This document shows, piece after piece, positions 25,277-36,312 of a DNA stretch of 64,000 bases. This DNA comes from Prinia subflava (Eukaryota; Chordata; Aves; Passeriformes; Cisticolidae), in the NCBI RefSeq assembly GCF_021018805.1, contig NC_086247.1, forward strand, positions 122,747,094 through 122,811,093, in the 5' to 3' direction. The notes beneath the pieces are model-generated. The model saw nothing but the letters and a program-made list of their open reading frames with translations, searched no databases and had not been told where the DNA came from. A program made the translations under genes and the position numbers. Within the stretch, counting starts at the first letter, position 1, and every line of letters begins with the position of its first letter.

Positions 25277-27889
25277 GAGGAAGGGAAGGTTTGGGAAGGG
25301 AAGGTTTGGGAAGGGAAGGGAAGGTTTGGGAAGGGAAGGGAAGGTTTGGGAAGGGAAGGTTTGGGAAGGGAAGGTTTGGGAAGGGAAGGGAAGGTTTGGG
25401 AAGGGAAGGTTTGGGAAGGGAAGGTTTGGGAAGGGAAGGTTTGGGAAGGGAAGGGAAGGGAAGGTTTGGGAAGGGAAGGTTTGGGAAGGGAAGGGAAGGG
25501 AAGGTTTGGGAAGGGAAGGGAAGGTTTGGGAAGGGAAGGGAAGGTTAGGTTTGGGAAGGGAAGGGAAGGGAAGGGAAGGGAAGGGAAGGGAAGGGAAGGG
25601 AAGGGAAGGGAAGGGAAGGGAAGGGAAGGGAAGGGAAGGGAAGGGAAGGGAAGGGAAGGGAAGGGAAGGGAAGGGAAGGGAAGGGAAGGGAAGGGAAGGG
25701 AAGGGAAGGGAAGGGAAGGGAAGGGAAGGGAAGGGAAGGGAAGGGAAGGGAAGGGAAGGGAAGGGAAGGGAAGGGAAGGGAAGGTTTGGGAAGGGAAGGG
25801 AAGGGAAGGGAAGGGAAGGGAAGGGAAGGGAAGGGAAGGGAAGGTTTGGGAAGGGAAGGTTTGGGAAGGGAAGGTTTGGGAAGGGAAGGGAAGGTTTGGG
25901 AAGGGAAGGGAAGGTTTGGGAAGGGAAGGGAAGGGAAGGGAAGGGAAGGGAAGGGAAGGGAAGGGAAGGGAAGGGAAGGGAAGGGAAGGGAAGGGAAGGG
26001 AAGGGAAGGGAAGGGAAGGGAAGGGAAGGGAAGGGAAGGGAAGGGAAGGGAAGGGAAGGGAAGGGAAGGGAAGGGAAGGGAAGGGAAGGGAAGGGAAGGG
26101 AAGGGAAGGGAAGGGAAGGGAAGGGAAGGGAAGGGAAGGGAAGGGAAGGGAAGGGAAGGGAAGGGAAGGTTTGGGAAGGGAAGGTTTGGGAAGGTTTGGG
26201 AAGGGAAGGTTTGGGAAGGGAAGGGAAGGGAAGGGAAGGGAAGGGAAGGGAAGGGAAGGGAAGGGAAGGGAAGGGAAGGGAAGGTTTGGGAAGGGAAGGT
26301 TTGGGAAGGGAAGGGAAGGTTTGGGAAGGTTTGGGAAGGTTTGGGAAGGGAAGGTTTGGGAAGGGAAGGGAAGGTTTGGGAAGGGAAGGTTTGGGAAGGG
26401 AAGGTTTGGGAAGGGAAGGGAAGGTTTGGGAAGGGAAGGTTTGGGAAGGTTAGGTTTGGGAAGGTTTGGGAAGGTTTGGGAAGGTTTGGGAAGGTTTGGG
26501 AAGGTTTGGGAAGGTTTGGGAAGGGAAGGGAAGGGAAGGGAAGGGAAGGGAAGGGAAGGGAAGGGAAGGGAAGGGAAGGGAAGGGAAGGGAAGGGAAGGG
26601 AAGGGAAGGGAAGGGAAGGGAAGGGAAGGGAAGGGAAGGGAAGGGAAGGGAAGGGAAGGGAAGGGAAGGGAAGGGAAGGGAAGGGAAGGGAAGGGAAGGG
26701 AAGGGAAGGGAAGGGAAGGGAAGGGAAGGGAAGGGAAGGGAAGGGAAGGTTTGGGAAGGGAAGGGAAGGGAAGGGAAGGGAAGGGAAGGGAAGGGAAGGG
26801 AAGGGAAGGGAAGGGAAGGGAAGGGAAGGGAAGGGAAGGGAAGGGAAGGGAAGGGAAGGGAAGGGAAGGGAAGGGAAGGGAAGGGAAGGGAAGGGAAGGG
26901 AAGGGAAGGGAAGGGAAGGGAAGGGAAGGTTTGGGAAGGGAAGGTTTGGGAAGGGAAGGTTTGGGAAGGTTTGGGAAGGTTTGGGAAGGTTTGGGAAGGT
27001 TTGGGAAGGTTTGGGAAGGGAAGGGAAGGGAAGGGAAGGGAAGGGAAGGGAAGGGAAGGGAAGGGAAGGGAAGGGAAGGGAAGGGAAGGGAAGGGAAGGG
27101 AAGGGAAGGGAAGGGAAGGGAAGGGAAGGGAAGGGAAGGGAAGGGAAGGGAAGGGAAGGGAAGGGAAGGGAAGGGAAGGTTTGGGAAGGGAAGGTTTGGG
27201 AAGGGAAGGGAAGGTTTGGGAAGGGAAGGTTTGGGAAGGGAAGGTTTGGGAAGGGAAGGTTTGGGAAGGGAAGGTTTGGGAAGGGAAGGTTTGGGAAGGG
27301 AAGGGAAGGTTTGGGAAGGGAAGGTTTGGGAAGGGAAGGTTTGGGAAGGGAAGGGAAGGGAAGGTTTGGGAAGGTTTGGGAAGGGAAGGGAAGGGAAGGG
27401 AAGGGAAGGGAAGGGAAGGGAAGGGAAGGGAAGGGAAGGGAAGGGAAGGGAAGGGAAGGGAAGGGAAGGGAAGGGAAGGGAAGGGAAGGGAAGGGAAGGG
27501 AAGGGAAGGGAAGGGAAGGGAAGGGAAGGGAAGGGAAGGGAAGGGAAGGGAAGGGAAGGGAAGGGAAGGGAAGGGAAGGGAAGGGAAGGGAAGGGAAGGG
27601 AAGGGAAGGGAAGGGAAGGGAAGGGAAGGGAAGGGAAGGGAAGGGAAGGGAAGGGAAGGGAAGGGAAGGGAAGGGAAGGGAAGGGAAGGGGAGGGGAGGG
27701 GAGGGGAGGGGAGGGGAGGGGAGGGGAGGGGAAGGGAGGGGAGGGGAGGGGAGGGGAGGGGAGGGGAGGGGAGGGGAGGGGAGGGGAGGGGAGGGGAGGG
27801 GAGGGGAGGGGAGGGGAGGGGAGGGGAGGGGAGGGGAGGGGAGGGGAGGGGAAGGGAGGGGAGGGGAGGGGAGGGGAAGGGGAAGGGGG
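25277..27889. repeat. 2.6-kb GGGAA/GGTTT/GGGGA pentanucleotide array
   Basis: The whole interval is a tandem array in strict 5-bp register. The main unit is GGGAA. Roughly 65 units (hand count) are GGTTT, which pair with GGGAA as the 10-mer GGTTTGGGAA, and two are GGTTA (near 25545 and 26450). GGTTT units are clustered (about 25288-25555, 25783-25915, 26168-26520, 26930-27015 and 27178-27375) and separated by long pure GGGAA runs. At the right end, from about 27690 to 27880, the unit changes to GGGGA. The array is G-rich on the plus strand and almost entirely purine in the pure blocks. Runs of three or more G's with 1-2-nt spacers meet the G-quadruplex pattern throughout, and the pure blocks are mirror-symmetric polypurine, compatible with triplex DNA. 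The long open frames on both strands (up to 885 codons) exist only because no stop codon can be formed from these units. Confidence 0.97.
27688..27882. repeat. GGGGA sub-array at the end of the G-rich array
   Basis: About 190 bp in which the unit is GGGGA, with a GGGAA reversion at about 27730 and another near 27850. The two reversions are spaced by about 120 bp and sit in similar contexts, consistent with segmental copying inside the sub-array. G4 runs separated by single A's are among the strongest G-quadruplex-forming patterns. Confidence 0.93.
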
Positions 27890-30800
27890 CTTTTCAGTTG
27901 CAGCAGTGATGCCATGATGCCCTAACCCTTCAGTGTTGCTCCTGGAAAAGATTCAGCTCCAGTGCTTGTGGAGGCTGCTGAACATGCACCAGTGTTGCTC
28001 CCTGTTGTAATACTGGGTCTTACAACTTCCCCTAGAAAACCATTCTGTCCGAGCAATGGTGGTTGCAGCATGACAGCAGCTTTGTGGAGACTCCCTTCTG
28101 GCAAACAGCTGCTTTCCATGGTCACACAGCCACAGCAGTGCTGCTGCAAAGGCAGTGGCAGTCATCACTGCCAATACAACAACAGTCATGTTGTTTCAAG
28201 AAATAATAAAAAAAGTTACAGATTGCTTGGGGATTTGTGTTTTGGTTTGTTTTTTTAAACTTAAGCAAATTTTACCTACTTTAGAGAAGATGTCACACTC
28301 CTGTAAGTCTTGATTGTCTCATTTTTGGATAATTTCCCTTGCCTGTCTGTAAAGGGAAGGTGTTGACATTTGTGTGTGGCTTGTGTCAATCAATACTTTG
28401 CAAGGGCAAACACAGAATATTTGTGCTGCAGATCAGTTTGTCCACACAATTTACAGGAGACAAATGACACTGGGTGCTAGAAAGTGCTGTTCAATTGCCA
28501 GAGGCTCTTCTTTTTGTCATATATGGAAAAGCATTATTAAAGATAACACCTTTATTACCATGGTGCCTAGAAGTGCTATGGTACTCAGGGAATAATCAGC
28601 CACTGGGTGTCTACTGCAAGTTACCTGTTTGGAAAGTTTCCACCTTTGAATATTAAAAACTTGTCCCTGCTCTGACCAAAGCAACACAAACCCACAAGAC
28701 AGGAAATATTCCATTAGTAATTAAAACATGCAAAAAATCTTGTTTTCATTTTTAAGCCAAAAGAGTATGAAAAAGCCCCCCATTTATTCCTGCACAGTAA
28801 CTGTCTGTTGTGCTCATCAGCATGGAGGGGCTCAAAGGTAGCCATGGTATGAGAGTGTTTTTCTCTAAGAAGTCCTGTATCATGTTAAAAGCTGATACAA
28901 ACCACAGAGGCTTCCAGACATTGAGAGAAAAGATAGAAATGCAGAGCAATGGGAGTAAAATTCAGAGTCCAAAATATCAAATAAAGAGAATTTTAACAAG
29001 TAGAAAATCTCTCCCTATATACACTTCCAGAACACAGGTCCTTTTAAAGAGATCTTAAAATTATTAACATAAAGAGCTGTACTAACAGAATGCAGTTTGA
29101 AAAGTGATCTGTGGAAGAAAAGTTGTATTGTTCTTTTGAGCATGCTTTGATTTCTATCTTTCCTTTTTCAAGAAAAGAAAAATTAAATAAAAACACCATA
29201 TGTCATCTGCACATTCTGGTTCCAAAATCTAAAGTTTCACATATATTATGGATGCAAAATTTGCAAAAGACCTCTTTCTTCTTAATAAGACAAACTAGAA
29301 GTCTCAGTTCATTTCCTTCTGTGTGCTGAGTTGTTTGAACTTGTAGTTTAAATTTAGATTTATTTTTCAGGTACTAGATCTGTAAGTTTTTTTAGTGAAA
29401 TGAATAAAGAGAACAGACCTTGAGGAACAAACCTGAGGAGGAAAAATAGTGTGCACACAGACCCTGGAAGTATCCTGATAAAATAAATATAACTAAAATA
29501 AATCTTATGCTTTTCTTCCAGCTACAATTTAAGAAATTAAAAACCTGTCTGACCTTAATCTCAAAAGCCTCTGGATAAATTCCAAATTAGATTGAAGTTT
29601 TTATCCAAATCTCCCCATTAGCTCTGTGACTGTATTTGTCAGAATATCTACTCCTTTTTTACTAGAATTTGTCCTTTACATTTTTAAAAGCACAGAGGAG
29701 AAACAACAGGTTGGGAATGTTCATCACCTGCAGCAGTGACAGCTAAAATGAGCACAAATTTCACAAAGGGATTCGAAGTTCATATACTCCTGCACTGTGA
29801 TCTCACACTGGGAAAAGAGAAAATGTACTCATTGTAGCTGTCACCACTTTTCAGCCTCTTCATGTTGCCTTTTTAATTTATCATTTACAACAGCATTGGC
29901 CTAATAACAGCACTGCTTTTCTCTTGGGCAATTTTATAAAGCTTTTGCAGAATTCTTACCAGAGTCATTTCTTCTGAAACAAGATTTTTATTTATTTAAA
30001 ATAAGAGAACAAATGTCAGGTTAAGCCCAGTGAAATAGCAAAAAAGGGATGAGTGTTAGTTACTTCATGCCAAGTTATATGTCTGGACATGATGGAAATA
30101 CATCACTTGTAGTAGAAATAGACATATCCTCCACAATTTCAAGGAATGTAACCAAAACAAATAAGAATTTGCCCCCAGAGATGTGTCTGCATTAGCATAC
30201 TGTTCTCTCAGATAGCTCCATCATCACATCACACATCCTTTCAAAACAACACTGCACCAAATGTTTATACCTATCCTGCTCTGGCTGCCTTAAATCACCA
30301 CAAGGATGGTGGTGTTGGACTTTTAGGAAATCACTGTTTTTAACTACAGGCCATTTGCTTCAGTGAATCATTCAGGGAGGGGGAGAGGTTTTGACAGGTT
30401 TTCTGAAGTTCAGAGATGAACTTGGAAGCCAGTTACTTCCGTTTAAGATGCGGTCCCGCTGTAAAAACCCAAGTTTTTTAATGGACACATCTGTTGTTTC
30501 AAAGCATTTTCCCTGTGAGGTGTTTGTTATCCCCACTACTACATCTAGACCATGAAGTATAGCTCAATGAATAGCTAACTGATGATTACATTTATGAGTA
30601 AAGACTACTCATAGCAGACAGCTACTTCCTACAGGTGACAAGCAATCTTTGGCTGGGGCTTCACCTGACTAGTCATTTTGGGACATGATCACAAGGGCTG
30701 GAGACTGATGAAATTATCCTGTCCAACATCAAACGCAAAGTGGTTGTAAATCAGCTGAGGCTGTGGCAGGAGTGGAACAACTCATTCTTTATGCAGTACT

Positions 30801-33800
30801 GGCAGCTCTTTCACCTAGTAACTACATTAAGAATCCTAACAATGTCATTAAGTGACCCCAGGAAGAACCTGGCAAATTTTTGTTATTGACATTTGTATGA
30901 ATTTAGCATTGATTCAAAGGGGGGAAAAATCTTGTGAAACACAAAGCTGCGTTATTGTAAAGCAATAAAATGGTTTATTGGTGGGGTTGGAGTGCACTGG
31001 GACAACACTTGCAAGATACATACATAAAATATGCCCGTTGTAACTCTGTTTGACCTTGTAGAGCCATCTAGGTGCTTAGCTGACATACCATTATAATATC
31101 CCAAAGGCTTGCTCCATAAAAAGAAAATGATAAAAGTCTGACCTCTGCAATATAACCTTTTCTTCCTGCAGAATAAATAATTGTTTTTCAAAACAAATCT
31201 AAGTTAAAAAGCATGTATCTGCTCCTTCTGACCTGACACAGACATGATGTAAAGAAGCACATTTAGAAGAATTTGAATGTTATATTTAGAGAAGTTCAGA
31301 TTAATGAATACATCCATAGTTGTCTATATGTTTAGGAGCTTATTTCTCTGACTCTTTCTAGACACTATAAGTAAATCTACCCACAGACACAAAGTTATTA
31401 AAAAAATGTACTCTGTATAACTACAGAGGAAATAAAAATTATCATGTAGACATAAAATCTTCATTTGAGAAAAATATTCTGAGAGAAAAAACCCCACCAG
31501 ACCCAGAAACAAGACTATACAGGGTAGGCAGAATTTCAGTAAAGCCCATTGTTTTGGTCTTTGCAAGTACACACCTGCTGCACAACAACACTGGAACAGA
31601 TTAGAAGCAAACGAAAAATGGATATTTTGATCAGCTGCTTTATTTGGGAATGAGAATGGAAATTGTGTTTGTACATCTGTGTATTTCCTTTATCTAATTC
31701 TCCAGCCCACTCTCCCCTTCCCTCTCCAACCCACCTATTAACAAGCAGGCTTCCAAATAATAAATGTTTCAGCTCTGTTAGATTTTGTCACTGAACATCA
31801 CAAAATGCCCTGTTGGAATCATTTGTAGAGCATTTGAGATACTAGATGTTCAACACAGGTTGCACAAATTTCTAATAAGGTGATTATGAATTCAATTTAG
31901 TAATGCAGACCTGTTTGCATAGCAGGAAGTGGGGGGAACATCTGACTCCTTAAAGGCTTTCATTTTGATGAGTGGAATTACAGGCCTTGTTTCAATATTT
32001 ATACATAGCTGTGTACAGAATGATTGCTCTGTATTTCTGCAGCACTTAATATGTGTATACCCAATCCACGTATTTTACAAAAAGATCCATTTCATAACAC
32101 GCTTCCCAAAGCTCTTTCTTCTCTAATATCATCTTGCCTCAATTCATGTAATAGAAATCCTGTGTCCCCTGCCCTGCTGGAAAAAAATCCTCTCCTCACT
32201 AAGGCTTTCCCAAACTTCTCTAAAGAATAAAAGCACTGAAGAGGGGAAAACAGAATCCCTTCACGGGAAGACATCAAGGGAAAGAAATAAATGGATGGAC
32301 CAGCAGTCCTCCAATAAGCCAAAGAAATGTGTTTTCCAGGCTTTCTTGTATGGCTATTTTTGTGTTCTCTCCCAGCAGTGCTCCTTTGGCACTTACACTT
32401 TAATTGCCCTGCACTTTGTTTGTGCAAGGTATGTGCTGGCTGGCCTCCAGTGTTGGCTGATGTTCATCCTGTCACTACACTGGCTAACAGCAAGTACAGA
32501 ACAATATCCCAATTAGATCCCCAAATGCTGGAAACACGAGACACCGCCGTTATGTTGCTCCAGAGGTAGGAAGTTTTGAGAAATAGATCAAGCGTGTAAA
32601 TTCATTCTGGTCTCTTGCACCGAAACACCAAAAGCTGCAAAAAATATTTTTTCAATATTATAAATCATGGCAGTCATTCTACATACATTGGTGCTTCCAG
32701 TGTGGGTTAGAGGGGACTGAGTTTAGTGCCCTCCTTCGTAGGCCTGAGTCATTAGCAGATATGTCGTTTTATCTTTCAGGAGATCACATGTATAAAATTA
32801 TAATCCCATCATAATTTTTCCTGAAGATTCCTCATTACATTTTTTTAACAAAGGGATTTTTTTATCCCTCACTATAAAAATTCTATTTGCAAGACTTGTG
32901 GGCTATTTCAAAACAGATATTTTTGAAGATCTGCTCCACTAAGTTATTGCTGAAGTGCCAAGAGAACTGGGGAACCCTTCACAATAAAATATAAGAAATT
33001 TAGAACACTGGGTATTGTGAGGAATTTGACTTGGAAAATTTCTTTCTCTCTTTTTTTAAAATTTTTTTAAGCTGCTATAGGAAACGACTAAACAACTACA
33101 TTAACTTTTCCAGAGTAGGTTCTGATCTGCACTGCTGCATTTTGTCGGTTCCAGTCACCTTTCCTTTCATTTTTAAGGAACAATAAAACTTAAAATTGGA
33201 AAATATTTTACTTATCTCACACTTTTGTTGCTAAAACTCACATTTCTGTCTTCATTCTCCCATTAAAAATGCACTGACCTAAACACTTTTGTAAGCCTAC
33301 TTTAAAAACAAAGTGAATATGATATCCTGCACCCTTCCCAACTTGCTCATGGTGTCTCGGGAATAGACACTGAAGAGACAACAATAATTTAGCTGTTGGG
33401 CCCCACAGTTTCCCCGAAGAATTTGGTGCTTGTGAATAGCAAAAGACAAAGTCATTCTCCAGTTTGGGATGCTATGGATGCACAAAGGAAGAGCAATGAA
33501 GCCCCCCAGACTTCCTCGCACTTGCTGCTCAGAGTTCCACTTCCCATGTACATCAAGCTGTTTTGCTGTAGAGGATTCATATGTGAGTCCCAGATGTCTG
33601 AAAGGCAAACAGTGTTCTAGTTCACTACTAATTTTTAAATCTTTCACATGAGCTATGTGATAACAGTATAATCTCCTGGACTACATTCACACCTTGCTTT
33701 ACTTGTGGAAATCTTGCAGACGTTTTAAGCACTCATGTCGTAAGGGGAGAATAAAGACCACAAAATCCTGCAAGTGTGAAGGAGGCTGAGCCCAACTGAT

Positions 33801-35937
33801 CCAACACGGTCATACTGGGATGATATATGAGGTACCTTTCCTTTGAGCAAATTTCTGTGGCTGTGATAGAAATGAGGCCAAGGAATTTCTTTGACTTGGC
33901 TGATTCTTGGCTGACATGATAGTGTTGAACTCCAAAACACAGATGTATTTACTTCTGTCTTTTCTGTCTGCCAAAATTATTTACAAAGTGAATGCACATA
34001 GGCTCAGAGGATAAAATGGAAAGGGAAGGCAAAAGTTCATCCTAGACTAAGGCCAAGAAGCTGCTTTTACCACAGGGTCTGCCTACAGAAATGGAGGGAA
34101 GAGGGAAGTCCTCTGCCATCTCATCCTTGTCCTACACAGCAAGAGCATGCAGTATTTGCTCTGCATGAAGTACCTTTTTACTCCTTCTTTCCCTGTGTGA
34201 GCTCCAGAAAAACAACGGTGGGGCAGCTGAGGCCACTTACTGTGCCAATATAAGGAGTCTCTGCCTCTCATTTACCTTCTCTGTTCTTTCCTCTCTTCTG
34301 CTGCTTGTCCAACACAGAGCAGGTAAAAAGGTCTCACCATTTCTGTGCAGGTGATGTTCTGTTTGATATCAATATGTGATCCACATTTTGGATCCAAAAT
34401 CCATTCAATGTATCCCTGCCGCACTGTCAGTGACACCCACACTAGGGTTTCTGTAAGACCCTGCTAAACTGGTTTCATGTAATTGTTTTGCAATTCCCAT
34501 AATTCCTGTGGCTCTCAAACTCCTATAATCACAGACACTTCTCTCTCCTCATTAATAAAATCCCCAGTGCTGCTGCATCCAGCTTTCAGCCAGTGAAAAA
34601 AAATTGCCTTAAGGGAAGATTTCATTGTAGCATTTATAAGAAAAAGATACTTAAAACCACCATGAATATTAAAATGAAAGACTATGTGGCATATATCCCA
34701 AATTTTTGTAATAGGTAAAAGTGCATGATATCATAGAAAATTCACCCATATTAATCTGTGTTTGAGCTCTAGATAATGACTGGGTATACACAGTCTGTCT
34801 ATGTGGGCCCCCTAATCTTTAAGGAGATTCAATTGGTTATAATTAAAGGTTTCAACCAAAATACTAAAAAGAAAGATACAAACTGTCTTTTCCCAAAGGA
34901 CCTAGACTGCAGAGTGTAAACTACTGTATATTTTGTTGCTTACGGAAGAAGAAATTGATAGATTTACCATCAGTTCAAGCCTTAACAACTTAAAAATTTG
35001 TGATTTGGCCTGCAGCCTGTCTTTTTTTTTCCTGGTTTATATATTCTAATATACTGTGTGCAGTATTGAGCATATTAATGGCTAAAATATATTAATAGCC
35101 ATTTAGAGGAGCTTGCTTTACATGTAGGTTAAGCTATTTAGTTGAGTTTACAGTAAAGTTTAAATGTGAGTTACTGTGCTGAGCCATTCATTTAATGTGG
35201 TAGCCATAAATTAGTGTTCGTATCTGTACCTGTCATGATTCCAAGGAATAAAATCTTCAGTTAATTGAAAATTATGTTGGCCAAATAAAGAGTGGTAATG
35301 ATCTTATGTCTAAAAAGGGGGATTTTTAAAACTTCTCTTAAATCCAACTCAATTTTAATAGAATTCTGGAGATGTTTACCTTACATACTGAAAGTAAACA
35401 GTGAAGTCAAGAAGAAATGAGAAATAAGAGATTCTTCTGATATCTCAATATTTTGGTTAGATTCTCATAGTATCTTATTACTTTAGGTAGCTTTTCCTTC
35501 TTTTCTTTTACTGAACTTGTATCACAGTTTCCCTACTTGGAGTGAATAAATTTGTCTATGAAAGACTTATGCAAGTAACAAGGAAAATTATCTAAACTTA
35601 CAGCATATGAAGCAGAGTTTGAAAGGTTAAAAACTTGGTAAAATTCAGTCCATGAAGATCCAACATCTGCACTTGTGTTGCAGACTGTTAAAATCAAGCC
35701 TTCATACAGAATTATAACTGATCACACAGGGCAAATGAGTAGTTTTCATACAAACAAGGTTTACATGTACTTGGTGCAAAAACATATTTACAGCTAAAAC
35801 TTATTTGAAACTTGTAGTATCTCTGTACAAGCTACAACAGATATAAAGATTTCTTCCAACTGGCTTTTGAATATTATTCTTGTCAGCAATCTGAATTGCT
35901 CACTTCAAACCTTTCTTCTTTTTCCTCTCCATAAATT
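27890..35937. other. 8 kb of unique non-coding sequence
   Basis: No gene is supported. The first 300 bp after the array is richer in GC and CAG/CTG than its surroundings. The longest frames are 116 codons (33297-33647, minus) and 111 codons (32092-32427, minus), neither recognisable. A 16-bp perfect palindrome, ATTTTGGATCCAAAAT, lies at 34385-34400. I see no mobile elements. Confidence 0.6.
34385..34400. repeat. 16-bp perfect palindrome
   Basis: ATTTTGGATCCAAAAT is self-complementary over all 16 bases, centred on GGATCC. The symmetry does not extend outward. It could be a dimeric protein-binding site or coincidence. Confidence 0.9.
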
Positions 35938-36014
35938 ATAGAATCACAGACTCAATTAGATTGGAAAAGACCTCTGAGATTATCAAGTCCAACCTTTGAT
36001 CATCAAGTCCATGC
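35938..36014 (-). mobile_element. CR1 LINE, terminal 75-bp fragment
   Basis: ATAGAATCACAGACTCAATTAGATTGGAAAAGACCTCTGAGATTATCAAGTCC in the plus strand (quoted here in pieces: TAGAATCACAGA, GATTGGAAAAGACCTC, ATCAAGTCCAACC) is the reverse complement of an avian CR1 3' terminus. Similarity ends within about 80 bp, so this is a severely 5'-truncated insertion of a subfamily different from the 4006 copy (GGAAAAGACC instead of GGAAGG). Confidence 0.75.
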
Positions 36015-36217
36015 TTTAAATTTAGGAAATAATAATATAACCATATTATATAGCAACAGTTTATCTAATTAATAATTATTTTATATATCAATAATAATTA
36101 AATACACAGTACTAACCTAATAAACTATACATTACAACCAGATCTTGTATTTTCTTGTGATGAGATTATTGGAGAACAATTGTGACAGTTACCATCCATT
36201 TGGCAAATTACTTCAGT

Positions 36218-36312
36218 AACTAGTATTTTAGTCATAAGAAAGAAAGAAAGAAAAATTTTTAAATTTTTAAACTAGTATTTTAGTCATAAGAAAGAAAGAA
36301 AGAAAAATTTTT
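36218..36312. repeat. Exact 43-bp tandem duplication, 52-bp period
   Basis: The 43-bp sequence starting AACTAGTATTTTAGTCATAA and ending with a GAAA microsatellite plus AAAAATTTTT occurs at 36218-36260 and again, without a mismatch, at 36270-36312. The copies are separated by the short AT spacer AAATTTTTA. Perfect identity implies a recent event, probably slippage seeded by the GAAA repeat. Assembly error is an alternative. Confidence 0.9.

Noticed and set aside
25277..27889. Interstitial telomere array, because of GGTTTGGG and GGTTAGG strings
   Set aside because: The register is 5 bp rather than the 6-bp vertebrate TTAGGG; GGTTAGG occurs only twice, as a single-base variant of GGTTT.
25277..27889. 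CRISPR array
   Set aside because: There are no spacers, and the repeat unit is five bases in a eukaryotic genome.
25258..27925. Open frames of 885, 859, 707, 483 and 392 codons on both strands
   Set aside because: They are translations of the GGGAA/GGTTT/GGGGA array. No stop codon can form from these units, so all frames are open; the pentapeptide repeats are not evidence of a protein.
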